Below are positions 33,969 through 43,111 of a DNA stretch of 64,000 nucleotides, piece after piece. The stretch is taken from contig NZ_CP039451.1 of assembly GCF_004843725.1 (NCBI RefSeq), forward strand, positions 184,501 to 248,500, written 5' to 3'. Position numbers and translations under genes: made by a program. Position 1 is the first letter of the stretch, and every line of letters begins with the position of its first letter. The notes under the pieces are model-generated. The model had not been told where the DNA came from, did no database searches, and saw only the letters and a list, made by a program, of their open reading frames with translations. Source of the DNA: Psychroserpens sp. NJDZ02. Its GTDB lineage: Bacteria > Bacteroidota > Bacteroidia > Flavobacteriales > Flavobacteriaceae.

Positions 33969-35210
33969 ATGATTTCAAAAGAAGATATAATTAAAAGATT
34001 TGTAGGATACGTCACTGTAGATACAGAGTCTGATCCAGCTAGTGACACAACACCAAGTACTGCTAAACAATGGGATTTAGCCAATGCGTTAGTCGAAGAG
34101 CTAAAAGCTATTGGTCTAGAAGACGTGACTATAGATAAGCATGCTTATATCATGGCTACTTTACCTAGTAATGTTGCTCATGATGTGCCCACTATTGGAT
34201 TTATTTCGCATTTTGATACAACTCCTGATTTTACAGGTGCTAATGTAAAACCTCAAATTATTGATAGCTACGACGGTGAAGACATAATTTTAAACAAGGA
34301 AGAAAATATTGTATTGTCTCCAGATTATTTTGAAGACTTATTATTATACAAAGGACAAACATTAATTACAACCGACGGAACAACACTTTTGGGTGCGGAT
34401 GATAAGGCTGGTATTACAGAGATTATTTCGGCAATGGAATATCTTGTAGCTAATCCACAAATCAAGCACGGAAAAATTAGAGTTGGCTTTACACCTGATG
34501 AAGAAATTGGTCGTGGTGCACATAAATTTGATGTTGAAAAATTTGGTGCCGAATGGGCTTACACCATGGATGGTAGTCAGATAGGAGAATTAGAATACGA
34601 AAACTTTAATGCTGCAGGCGCAGTTGTAAAAGTAAAAGGAAAAATTGTACACCCTGGTTATGCTAAAGGTAAAATGATCAATTCGATGTACATTGCTACC
34701 GAGTTTATCAACTCGTTACCACGCATGGAAACTCCAGAACACACGGAAGGTTATCAAGGATTTTTCCACCTATATTCTATCTCAGGGGAAGTGGAAGAAA
34801 CCGTTTTAGAATACATTATCAGAGATCACGATTTAGGTCATTTTGAAGCTAGAAAAGAAATGATGCAAAAGCTTACTGATGAGCTTAATGCACAATATGA
34901 AAGAGAAGTTGTGACTATTGAAATAAAGGATCAGTATTTTAATATGAAAGAAAAAGTGGAACCTGTAATGCACATTGTTGATATTGCAGAAGAAGCAATG
35001 AAGCAGTTAAACATTGAGCCACTAATTAAAGCCATTCGCGGCGGTACAGATGGCTCACAATTAAGTTACATGGGCTTACCTTGTCCGAACATCTTTGCTG
35101 GAGGACACAATTTTCATGGCCGTTATGAGTATGTTCCTGTGGAAAGTATGATTAAAGCAACGGAAGTAATTTGTAAGATTTGTGAAATTACTGCTGATAA
35201 AAATAAATAA
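33969..35210 (+). CDS. pepT: Peptidase T (tripeptidase)
   Basis: A cytosolic zinc aminopeptidase of family M20 that removes the N-terminal residue of tripeptides. It is 413 residues, the family's length. Metal ligands are recognisable in [15 protein letters not shown] (His), [15 protein letters not shown] (bridging Asp), [16 protein letters not shown] (Glu pair), [17 protein letters not shown] (Asp) and [16 protein letters not shown] (His). The next gene starts 2 bp after its stop. Confidence 0.95.
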   Translation: MISKEDIIKRFVGYVTVDTESDPASDTTPSTAKQWDLANALVEELKAIGLEDVTIDKHAYIMATLPSNVAHDVPTIGFISHFDTTPDFTGANVKPQIIDSYDGEDIILNKEENIVLSPDYFEDLLLYKGQTLITTDGTTLLGADDKAGITEIISAMEYLVANPQIKHGKIRVGFTPDEEIGRGAHKFDVEKFGAEWAYTMDGSQIGELEYENFNAAGAVVKVKGKIVHPGYAKGKMINSMYIATEFINSLPRMETPEHTEGYQGFFHLYSISGEVEETVLEYIIRDHDLGHFEARKEMMQKLTDELNAQYEREVVTIEIKDQYFNMKEKVEPVMHIVDIAEEAMKQLNIEPLIKAIRGGTDGSQLSYMGLPCPNIFAGGHNFHGRYEYVPVESMIKATEVICKICEITADKNK

Positions 35211-35212
35211 TT

Positions 35213-36295
35213 ATGAAAAAACTATTAGTATTATCGGCTTTGGTCGTCAGTAGTATTGCTTGTAAAAAGGAGACTAAACATCCTGAAGTTACAACTACTG
35301 AAACCTCTACTAAAACCAACGAATTAGCAACTATTACAGAGGTTGCAGAATTTACGGGGCAACAAGTTACGGGTGTTACTGTAAGTGATGCAGGACGTGT
35401 ATTTGTTAACTTTCCTAGATGGAGACCAACAGTAAAACATTCGGTTACAGAAGTGGTGAATGGACACTCTATTCCTTTTCCAAATAAAAATTGGAATAGC
35501 TGGACTGCAGACTCCCCTTTAACGGACACAACTTTTGTTGCCGTCCAATCTGTAGTTGCTTCTCAAAAAGAATTGTTTGTAGTAGATACTAGAAATCCTT
35601 TTTTTAAAGGGGTGTTATCTAATCCCAAACTATTTGTTTTCGATTTAGACAACAACACTTTAAAGCAAACGTATACACTAACAGAAGAGGTGTTTTTTAA
35701 AGATTCTTATATTAATGATGTTCGTATCGATCGTAAAAATAACGTTGCTTATTTTACAGATTCAGGACATGCTGGTTTATTACTTCTAAATTTAGAAAAC
35801 GGTACCTTTAAACGTGTATTAACGGATCATGTCTCTACGACTGCAGAAACGGATCATCTAACGATTAATGGTAAACAATGGGTAAATACAGTACATTCTG
35901 ATGGTATTGCTCTAAACCTAATAGATGATGTGTTATATTTTCATGCCTTAACAGGCTATACACTATACGCTGTGTCCACTGCTGTACTAATTAACGCAAC
36001 AGATGACGAGATTGCTGCTGCGGTAGAAGTTGTTGATAAAACAGCTGCACCCGACGGAATGATCTTTGACCAATCGGGTAATCTTTATTATGCCGATTTA
36101 GAAAATAACGATATTTTAAAAAGAGATTTAAACGGAATGACAACAACTATAGCAAAAGGTGAAATGGTACGTTGGGCAGATACCTTTAGTATTTATAATG
36201 GTGATTTATACTATACCAATTCGCGTATTAACGAAATTACAGGACCTATTCCAACAATGACGTTTCAAGTGAATAAAATAGCATTAAAAGACTAG
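35213..36295 (+). CDS. MRJP/yellow-like (dopachrome tautomerase-related) lipoprotein
   Basis: A 360-residue lipoprotein (LLVLSALVVSSIAC, Cys about 17) with a six-bladed propeller of the major royal jelly protein/yellow family: VSDAGRVFVNFPRWRP, DTRNPFFKGVLSNPKLFVFD, INDVRIDRKNNVAYFTDSGH and NLYYADLENNDILKRD. Bacterial members are annotated as L-dopachrome tautomerase-related, but their real substrate is unsettled. Exported. Probably co-transcribed with pepT given the 2 bp gap. Confidence 0.85.
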   Translation: MKKLLVLSALVVSSIACKKETKHPEVTTTETSTKTNELATITEVAEFTGQQVTGVTVSDAGRVFVNFPRWRPTVKHSVTEVVNGHSIPFPNKNWNSWTADSPLTDTTFVAVQSVVASQKELFVVDTRNPFFKGVLSNPKLFVFDLDNNTLKQTYTLTEEVFFKDSYINDVRIDRKNNVAYFTDSGHAGLLLLNLENGTFKRVLTDHVSTTAETDHLTINGKQWVNTVHSDGIALNLIDDVLYFHALTGYTLYAVSTAVLINATDDEIAAAVEVVDKTAAPDGMIFDQSGNLYYADLENNDILKRDLNGMTTTIAKGEMVRWADTFSIYNGDLYYTNSRINEITGPIPTMTFQVNKIALKD

Positions 36296-36465
36296 TTTTT
36301 TTTCGCGACTACCAAAGCTAGAAACTAAGTCAAAAAAAGGGACTAGCTTCAAGTAGTACAAATTGTGAAACTTAATAGTATTGCTTATTCAGTATATTTA
36401 TTTGCATTCAACAAAACCCTAGATAACCTTGTAAAACAGTATTAATCTAAATTAATTATTTAAAA

Positions 36466-36693
36466 ATGAAAAACATTAAAAAAGTAATAGCCATTGGATT
36501 CATAGCAATAACAATGTCTAGCTGTGCAACAGTTTTTGGAGGAAAAGTAAATGCACATCAAAAAACGAAACCAGCACCAGGGCAACAACAAAGATCAGTA
36601 AGAGTTGGTGCTTTGATTGCTAATATTGTTCTATTCGCACCAGGATTAATAGTGGACTTTGCTACAGGAGCAATTTACAAACCACAAAACTAA
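36466..36693 (+). CDS. Small lipoprotein (75 aa)
   Basis: Lipoprotein signal (VIAIGFIAITMSSC) directly followed by ATVFGGKVNAHQKTKPAPGQ, a basic stretch and one hydrophobic helix (VGALIANIVLFAPGLIVDFA) near the C-terminus ending IYKPQN. The CATxFxG start is frequent among small Bacteroidetes surface lipoproteins of unknown role. Stands alone with its own leader. Confidence 0.65.
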   Translation: MKNIKKVIAIGFIAITMSSCATVFGGKVNAHQKTKPAPGQQQRSVRVGALIANIVLFAPGLIVDFATGAIYKPQN

Positions 36694-37136
36694 ATAATAA
36701 CCATTACCTTTAAAAAGTGATGTAGTATTAAAAAAATAGTTACGTATTGGGTACAATATAATTTCGATAAGAAATCATTAGCCTCCACATACGTAACTAT
36801 TCTTATATATAATTCAAACTAACCGGCTAAAGGTCATCAAACTTAAGACCTAATTTAACACTAATAATAAGTATCTTAAGCATTTAGAAATCAGACATAT
36901 TAAACAACGATGCTAACCCTCAAATTTGAAAATGCTGTTTAATATGTTACCTTCTATTTTAACACTTATACCACTATAAAATCATACATACTAATGGGAT
37001 ATCAAATTTGATAACCTATTATTATATACTCGGTTTCAAGCTAATTAGTAGCTGCGTATAAAATAAGGTAATTACTGATTAAAAACTTAAAATCGGTTTC
37101 TTAAAAATAGAGTATTATTAACTAATTTCTAATATA
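36694..37136. other. Gene-free spacer
   Basis: 443 bp of AT-rich sequence with stops in all frames. I see no tRNA, terminator of strength or repeat related to the rest of the window. Confidence 0.5.
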
Positions 37137-37592
37137 CTATATTAAATTATGCACCATTAACTGTTCCTTTAAATCATTAAACACCCTATTTTGTTTGGTT
37201 TTAATGACGTCATGCTTTTCTACAAAACAGGAATAAGCAATAGAAGCCCTTTTAAGTTCTGATTGTATTTCATCACTATTTACTACTTTTTTATTAATTA
37301 AGAGTAATAAATAGTACACGACTCTTTTTAACATTTTCTCTGCATCCTCAAGACATCCTAACTCCTCATAAGTATTCGCTAAATTATTACAAGAAATAAT
37401 ATATACCTGAACAAATGGGGTTTGCAAACGAACACAATCCGCAATATTATTATTTAAAACTTCTGCTCTATACAAAGCGTCTTTATAACCTGATAATGCC
37501 GTTTCAAAATGTCCTTTATTAAAAAGCAAATTGTTAGAGACTGTTAATGTTTGCCAATGTCTTTCTATGTGGTTCATACATGTATCACTCAT
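37137..37592 (-). CDS. TPR-like hypothetical protein (151 aa)
   Basis: A helical soluble protein with tetratricopeptide-like pairs: LLFNKGHFETALSGYKDALY and SCNNLANTYEELGCLEDAEK. Probably a protein-binding adaptor. It starts 2 bp after the stop of the superoxide dismutase gene on the same strand, so both are made from one message. A role connected with the dismutase or its response is inferred from position alone. Confidence 0.65.
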   Translation of the reverse strand: MSDTCMNHIERHWQTLTVSNNLLFNKGHFETALSGYKDALYRAEVLNNNIADCVRLQTPFVQVYIISCNNLANTYEELGCLEDAEKMLKRVVYYLLLLINKKVVNSDEIQSELKRASIAYSCFVEKHDVIKTKQNRVFNDLKEQLMVHNLI

Positions 37593-37594
37593 TG

Positions 37595-38191
37595 TTATAT
37601 TACATTTTTATTAGCAAAATCCCAATTAACAATATCCCAAAAACCTTCTACAAATTTTGGACGTGCATTTTTATAATCAATATAATAGGCATGCTCCCAA
37701 ACATCCAATGTCAGAATTGGTTTTTTATTTAAGATTAAAGGTGTTTGCGCTTCTTTCATGGCAATAATTTCAAGTTTATCATTTTCATCCTGTACTAACC
37801 AAGCCCAACCGCAACCAAATAACTTAATGGCCGCATTAGAAAATTGATCTTTAAATAGCTCAAAGCTTCCAAAATCTCGAGTAATTAATTCAGTTATTCT
37901 CCCTACTGGAGCCTTTCCGCCATTTGGAGATAGACAATTCCAGAAAAAAGTATGACTCCAATGTTGCGCTGCATTATTGAATAGACTGGCATTCTTTTCA
38001 TAAAATCCTTTTTTAATGATGTCTTCAATACTAAAATTGATTAACTCAGTATCTTGTATTAGTGTCGCTAGGTTATTAACGTAAGCCGCATGATGTTTTC
38101 CGTAATGATAATCAAACGTCTCCTCGGTAATAATAGGATTGAGCGCACTTTTATTAAAAGGAAGCTCAGGTAATTGGTGTGTAATTTTCAT
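37595..38191 (-). CDS. sodA: Superoxide dismutase, Fe/Mn family
   Basis: Dismutates superoxide to oxygen and peroxide. A 198-residue enzyme with all four metal ligands in standard blocks: HYGKHHAAYVNNL (His about 28), AAQHWSHTFFWNCL (His), and DVWEHAYYIDYKNARP (Asp and His). No signal peptide, so cytosolic. KLFGCGWAWLVQD carries the metal-specificity region, but iron versus manganese cannot be fixed here; the symbol is by family only. A palindrome at 38371-38388 lies 180 bp upstream. Confidence 0.92.
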   Translation of the reverse strand: MKITHQLPELPFNKSALNPIITEETFDYHYGKHHAAYVNNLATLIQDTELINFSIEDIIKKGFYEKNASLFNNAAQHWSHTFFWNCLSPNGGKAPVGRITELITRDFGSFELFKDQFSNAAIKLFGCGWAWLVQDENDKLEIIAMKEAQTPLILNKKPILTLDVWEHAYYIDYKNARPKFVEGFWDIVNWDFANKNVI

Positions 38192-38370
38192 AGATATCTG
38201 TTTTTAATTATTTCATGTTTACAAACTCATTTATTGTTATTTCTTAAACAGTAGCTAACATTTTGATTGACACAAAATGTATGTTTAGTAGTTTACCTAA
38301 CTGTTAAAATCATTCTAAAAGCACTATTTTAATTAAAACAAAAAACAATATTAGTCTCGAAAAAATAATA

Positions 38371-38388
38371 TTTTAGATTAGTCTAAAA
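38371..38388. promoter_or_regulatory. Candidate metalloregulator palindrome upstream of the dismutase
   Basis: TTTTAGATTAGTCTAAAA: 7-base arms around a 4-base centre, 180 bp upstream of the superoxide dismutase start. It shares TTTAGNCTAA-type half sites with the imelysin operators but has wider spacing. The rest of 38192-38737 is AT-rich and contains no gene I can support. Confidence 0.45.
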
Positions 38389-38737
38389 AACAATTTAACA
38401 ACAAAATTTGAAATCTAAAATAATACCACTACTTTTTGGAAACACAACTTCTATAAATTATTACATGATCACAGCTTACTATAATCCAAAACAACACTAT
38501 AATCCAATATTATAGTAAAAAGGAAATTCCTTGTATAATATCACTTTAGAAAAAAACAATGAGAATTACAGTACACACAAAGACACTAAAGCTCACCCTA
38601 AAAAAGCACCCAATGGAAACTCCTTTTTAAAAAAGAAGCAAAAAAAGAAGTAAAAAATAATAATAAAATTAGATTTATTGAATACTATTGCATCCTACTA
38701 TATCGCGTAGTACCAACAAAAAATAAAACTGTATCAA

Positions 38738-39280
38738 ATGAAAATAACCAACCTACTTTATATCCTATTTATAATAACTCTTACTAGTTGTAACAACAGC
38801 AAAAAAAACACAGAGAGCGACATACCAAAAGATCAAACAATATATAAAACTAATCGTGGCGAACTAGTCGTACTTAAAATTGTTAATGATAGTGCTTATC
38901 ATATTGATTTTATATCGGCTAAGACAAAAAACAATCCTAAAACACAACAATCTACTAGTACCGATAGTATCCTAAATTACTTTACATTAATACAGTTTGA
39001 AGGAACCGTTAGTACCAATGGAAACAAGCAAACCCTTAGTGAGAAAGTCATTACTAATAGCATCAAGATAAGTAACGGAAAAGAGATTAAAGCACCACTG
39101 TTTTCGGCTGCCAATATGGTCTACTTTAAAGACTCTAAAAACTTAAGTATTTATGACGAAATACTTACTAAAAAAAAGAATCTCTCAATAGAAAAAACGT
39201 TAGAATTAGTTAAGAAACACAAAGATTGGACAGGAGAAAAAATTAATTTAGAACTAATAGAAAAGAAAACAAAAGATTAG
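38738..39280 (+). CDS. Hypothetical lipoprotein (180 aa)
   Basis: Lipoprotein signal (LLYILFIITLTSC, then NNSKKNTESD). The mature part is Lys/Ser/Thr-rich with no family recognised; it includes NPKTQQSTSTDSILNYFTLI and ends KINLELIEKKTKD. Exported and lipid-anchored. Its leader is AT-rich without a clear promoter. The next frame downstream (SET domain) is on the same strand about 60 bp away. Confidence 0.65.
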   Translation: MKITNLLYILFIITLTSCNNSKKNTESDIPKDQTIYKTNRGELVVLKIVNDSAYHIDFISAKTKNNPKTQQSTSTDSILNYFTLIQFEGTVSTNGNKQTLSEKVITNSIKISNGKEIKAPLFSAANMVYFKDSKNLSIYDEILTKKKNLSIEKTLELVKKHKDWTGEKINLELIEKKTKD

Positions 39281-39336
39281 TTTAACCAATACGTAAGTAT
39301 CCCTAACCAATATGTTTAATAAAACCACAGCACTAA

Positions 39337-39786
39337 AGCACTAGTATCATCACAAACACTACTACACACAATAATACGATAGATGCTGAAGAATCAGATT
39401 ATTTATTTGTTAAAGCATCGCAAATACCTGAAGCCGGTAATGGACTATTTACAGCAATAGCCATTTATAAAAATGAAATCATATCCTTATTTAAAGGTGA
39501 GATTATTGATGCTATTGAAGCAGATAAAAGAATACAACTAAACCATGACAAATACTTTATTAATTTGTTAGATGGCAGTATTATGGATAGCATGCATATA
39601 GATTGTTTTGCTAAATATGCTAACGATGCCAAAGGAGATTCTAACTCCCTATTTAAAAATAATGCTAAAATTACATTAGATGATGATCTTAATGTGTGCC
39701 TAAAAGCGACTAAACACATAAAGTTTGGTGCAGAAATATTCTGTGGATACGGCAAACCCTATTGGAAAAACCTGACTAAAAGATAG
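39337..39786 (+). pseudogene. SET-domain protein without a normal start codon
   Basis: The frame is open from 39337 and encodes a complete small SET domain: DYLFVKASQIPEAGNGLFTA, ISLFKGEIIDAIE, FAKYANDAKGDSNSLFKNNA (the substrate/SAM-pocket region) and AEIFCGYGKPYW (the catalytic-Tyr region). No ATG, GTG or TTG lies in frame before 39565, inside the domain. ATG at 39312 opens MFNKTTALKH in another frame and stops at 39342, so a frameshift near 39,335-39,345 is likely. An intact version would be a protein lysine methyltransferase-like enzyme. Alternatively a rare start is used. Confidence 0.6.
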
Positions 39787-39907
39787 CTAATAGTCACAAA
39801 TTACATTTATTTTAAAATAAACATCTGTATTTGATTTCCCGTAAGGACAAAAAAAATTAAATTTGCAACTCTGAGTCAGTAACTAATCACATTTATAATT
39901 TTGCCCT

Positions 39908-40297
39908 TTGGAAAATAAAAAAGCAATTGCACTAGTAAACAAAATCTTGAAAGACCTAGATACTACAGGTATTAATACAGATGCATTAATTGAAGACATT
40001 AAAGCGCTAAGAGAATATACAATAGAGAGAGAAATCCCTCTTGCTGTAAAAGTATTGCGTTACACTTATGAACATATCGAAGAGAATGACTCTTTTTTAA
40101 TAGCTATCCCTGAGGATACGCCTTTAGATGATGATTCTGAATTAGACGCGGAAGTTGAAGAGACTGAAGAAGAAGCAACAATCGAAATAGATCCAGTAGA
40201 AAGTCTTAAATATGTGATTTCTCTTATCAAAAACCTTGATAATAGCATGAACATATTAGATTTAAAATATTACAAGAAAGCACTTACTGAAAACTAA
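39908..40297 (+). CDS. Acidic hypothetical protein (129 aa)
   Basis: Starts with TTG (reading ENKKAIALVNKILKDLDTTG). A helical N-terminal half and a helical C-terminus ending YYKKALTEN flank a strongly acidic centre (DTPLDDDSELDAEVEETEEE). No family recognised. A TAnnTTTG-like box, TAATTTTG, lies at 39896-39903, so near to the start that the transcript would be almost leaderless. A strong terminator follows at 40464. Confidence 0.6.
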   Translation: MENKKAIALVNKILKDLDTTGINTDALIEDIKALREYTIEREIPLAVKVLRYTYEHIEENDSFLIAIPEDTPLDDDSELDAEVEETEEEATIEIDPVESLKYVISLIKNLDNSMNILDLKYYKKALTEN

Positions 40298-40463
40298 AAC
40301 TATCCATTAGTTTGTCTTTGCTTTTTATAAGATTAGTAAATTTTGAACGGTGTATTATAGGTAATAACACTAATAATCTGTAGTCAGAACAATTTACGAC
40401 GTCATATACTATTGCAAAATAAAGTAGACATAAATTTAGATTACTTTATAGAATGCCACAACA

Positions 40464-40498
40464 AAAAAGCCAAAACACATCTGTTTTGGCTTTTTTGC
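40464..40498. terminator. Bidirectional terminator
   Basis: AAAAAAGCCAAAAC, loop ACATCT, GTTTTGGCTTTTTT: a perfect stem flanked by A and T tracts. Confidence 0.85.
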
Positions 40499-40552
40499 TT
40501 TTGCAGGTAAAATACTTGATTATAAACAACGAATAACAAAGATATAAAGCAT

Positions 40553-40585
40553 AAAAAAAGCCTTCTCAAATGAAAAGGCTTTTTA
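40553..40585 (-). terminator. Terminator of tRNA-Tyr
   Basis: AAAAGCCTT, nine-base loop, AAGGCTTTT just downstream of the tRNA on the minus strand. Confidence 0.8.
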
Positions 40586-40593
40586 ATAAAATG

Positions 40594-40675
<82 letters not shown>

Positions 40676-41129
40676 TTTGTTGACTGCAAATATATTTAAG
40701 TTTTACATACTTCAAAGCAAAATAATGCACTTTTTTTAAAATAATTTCAAACCTGCTGATTTCTAATTATTTATTACTTTAAAAATATTTGTTTTTTCAA
40801 GTAATTCATGGCATTTAACCTATTAATTACCATTTCAGAACGTATTAGCCAAAAAAAACAGCTATCAAAAAAGCTTAAAAGCAAATAAATGTAGTGTTTA
40901 GATAACTAATGAACACGTCTTATTAGCTACAGTAATATTCTCAATAATTAAACCTAACGACACAACCTATTTAAAGCTTCTTTTAAAGCGTTTATAAAAC
41001 ATATCCAGGTAAACTTACAAAGACATCCAATTAAGAGCACAAACCGTATAAAAAACGCATATCCCATGCTTGTCTTTAATATTTATAAGACTACATATAA
41101 ACAGCATTGATAATAAAAGGCCTTAAATA
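40676..41129. other. Gene-free spacer
   Basis: About 450 AT-rich bases between tRNA-Tyr and the yajC terminator. The tRNA promoter must lie at its left end. Nothing else could be supported. Confidence 0.5.
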
Positions 41130-41160
41130 AAAGAAGGCGACCAATTGGTCGCCTTCTTTT
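41130..41160. terminator. Terminator of the yajC operon
   Basis: AGAAGGCGACC, loop AATT, GGTCGCCTTCT followed by T residues: a perfect 11-bp stem. Confidence 0.9.
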
Positions 41161-41178
41161 ATTACTTATAACTGTAGC

Positions 41179-41475
41179 TTATTTTTTCAATGCTACAGTT
41201 GGTTTGTTTAATGCTGAGCTCATTTCCATAGAAATAGCAGAACGGTCAAATTTTAACTTTCCAGACATCGTCTCTATAACACAACTATTATCTTTATCGT
41301 TAAGCTCTGCAACCTTTCCGTGCAATCCACTTTTAGTGATAACTCTATCACCACGTTTTAACTCGGCAGCAAATACTTTTTCTTTTTTTGCACGTTTCAT
41401 TTGTGGTGCAATCATAAAGAAATACACAACAGCAAACATGGCTATTATAGGTAAAAATCCGCTAATTCCTTCCAT
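41179..41475 (-). CDS. yajC: Preprotein translocase subunit YajC
   Basis: A 98-residue accessory subunit of the Sec/SecDF translocon. One transmembrane helix (FLPIIAMFAVVYFFMIAPQM, the conserved core with MKRAKKEK after it) and a cytosolic beta domain (LKRGDRVITKSGLHGKVAEL) are typical. The ATG overlaps the stop of the DUF1573 gene by one base. The yajC-DUF1573-nusB order is common in Bacteroidetes. Confidence 0.94.
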   Translation of the reverse strand: MEGISGFLPIIAMFAVVYFFMIAPQMKRAKKEKVFAAELKRGDRVITKSGLHGKVAELNDKDNSCVIETMSGKLKFDRSAISMEMSSALNKPTVALKK

Positions 41476-41972
41476 TATTTAGTAACTGGTCCTAAGTTAG
41501 TATTTGCCCCTTTAACTGGTGCATTAGGGTCAGGAGTAATAAATGCAGAAATCTTAACAGATTCTTTTCCTGTTGCTGTGTTAGCAGTAATATTAATCAC
41601 TTTAGATGTTTTGTTAGCGCCTTTACCGTTAAATTTAACTGTAAATTTATCAGATGCTCCTACTGCTAATGGTTCTTTAGACCAATCTTTTGGTACTGTA
41701 CATCCACAAGTACTTTTAATATCTGTAATCACTAATGGTGCTTCACCTGTATTTGTGTAAGAAAACACTGTTTCTTGAGGTGTTCCTGATACAATTTGTC
41801 CAAAATCATGATCTTTTTTATCAAAAGTGATTACTGGTAATTTTCCAGATTGAGCATCTCTTTCTGCTGCTGCACTTATGTTACTTGGGTCAATTTTTGC
41901 TGCTGCATCTTGCTTACATGCCGTTAAGCTCATTAAGCATACGGCACTTAATAGAATCAATACTTTTTTCAT
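41475..41972 (-). CDS. DUF1573-family lipoprotein
   Basis: A 165-residue exported lipoprotein (VLILLSAVCLMSLTAC). The DUF1573 Ig-like domain is plain: ITFDKKDHDFGQIVSGTPQE, FSYTNTGEAPLVITDIKSTC, and CGCTVPKDWSKEPLAVG. The fold suggests a surface or periplasmic binding module of unknown ligand. Lies between nusB and yajC on the same strand. Confidence 0.88.
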   Translation of the reverse strand: MKKVLILLSAVCLMSLTACKQDAAAKIDPSNISAAAERDAQSGKLPVITFDKKDHDFGQIVSGTPQETVFSYTNTGEAPLVITDIKSTCGCTVPKDWSKEPLAVGASDKFTVKFNGKGANKTSKVINITANTATGKESVKISAFITPDPNAPVKGANTNLGPVTK

Positions 41973-42056
41973 AATACTTATTTTAAATTTGTTGAAATCC
42001 TTTTTGGACTTCTGATTTTAGGATATTTGAAGTGTAAAAATAATAATAATTTTTAA

Positions 42057-43001
42057 CTACATCAATCCTCTTCCCACTTTATTTAATTTTCCATCTGCTT
42101 GATACTCTTTTAACAATTTGTCTAGTATACCGTTTATAAAAATACTACTTTTTGGTGTCGAGTATTCTTTAGCAATTTCTAAATATTCGTTTATAGTTAC
42201 TTTAGTTGGTATAGACGGAAATTCTTTAAGTTCGCAAATAGCCATTTTTAATAATACTAAATCTATACTTGCAATACGCTCCGTATCCCAATTTTTAGTT
42301 TTAGCTGTGATTTCTTCGCTTAATTTAGATTGATTTAACAACGTTTTTTTAAACAATTTAATCGCATATTCTTTGTCTTCGATATCCTTATATAACTTAG
42401 GTGTTAAAAAACGCTCGTCAGAAGACTCTTTAATTTTACGTAGTAACTTTAAGATCGCTGTATTAACTGTTGGAAGATCATCTAACCAAGTTAAGTTTTT
42501 ATCTTCAATATAATCGTAAAGCTTTTCGTTTGGAGCAATAATTTCTTTAAAAACATCAACTATAAAATCGCGATCTTCTTTAAAGGTAGACGTTTTAGTT
42601 TGCATATATTCTTTATACAAATCACTAGCTATAATAGCTTTGTAAATAATATCTACATACTCGTTATCTAACTGCCAATTATTAATATTGTTATTAGCAA
42701 AAGCTATTTTTAAAGCTTCGTTGTTGGCAATAAGTTGTAATACCTGATTATTTATAAGTTTTTTGTTTGGATTTTTTTCTTCCTGAGTCGCTAAATGCTT
42801 TTTCTGAATGGTTTCTAACTGATTTTTGGATCTTTTGTTCACCTCTACCATTAAAGATAGTAACATCAGATACAAACTATACATGTTATCTATACTGTAT
42901 AATAAAAATTTTTGATCTTTTGAAAAATCATCACTTTCTGTACCATTAAATGCATATAATACTTGCATTACTTTAACACGGATATGTCTTCTACTTAGCA
43001 T
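42057..43001 (-). CDS. nusB: Transcription antitermination factor NusB
   Basis: NusB with NusE binds boxA RNA during rRNA transcription. The 314 residues are about twice the proteobacterial length, as usual in Bacteroidetes. LSRRHIRVKVMQVLYAF opens the protein, a long helical insert follows, and the C-terminal NusB core has ERIASIDLVLLKMAICELKE, FPSIPTKVTINEYLEIAKEY and FINGILDKLLKE. First gene of the nusB-DUF1573-yajC run. Confidence 0.93.
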   Translation of the reverse strand: MLSRRHIRVKVMQVLYAFNGTESDDFSKDQKFLLYSIDNMYSLYLMLLSLMVEVNKRSKNQLETIQKKHLATQEEKNPNKKLINNQVLQLIANNEALKIAFANNNINNWQLDNEYVDIIYKAIIASDLYKEYMQTKTSTFKEDRDFIVDVFKEIIAPNEKLYDYIEDKNLTWLDDLPTVNTAILKLLRKIKESSDERFLTPKLYKDIEDKEYAIKLFKKTLLNQSKLSEEITAKTKNWDTERIASIDLVLLKMAICELKEFPSIPTKVTINEYLEIAKEYSTPKSSIFINGILDKLLKEYQADGKLNKVGRGLM

Positions 43002-43056
43002 ACTTACAAAGAACTTTAGATTTCAATTAGCTTGAAATACTTTTATGTTATTAATT

Positions 43057-43087
43057 AAAAAAGGCGCAAGTTTTCACTTACGCCTTG
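43057..43087 (-). terminator. Terminator of the amino-acid dehydrogenase gene
   Basis: AAGGCGCAAGT, loop TTTC, ACTTACGCCTT: one mismatch in an 11-bp stem, 25 bp past the stop on the minus strand. Confidence 0.7.
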
Positions 43088-43111
43088 CAAAAATAGTCTT
43101 TTAAATGATAT

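Noticed and set aside
35188..35529. Minus-strand 113-codon frame
   Set aside because: Antisense to the MRJP-like lipoprotein gene; no motif.
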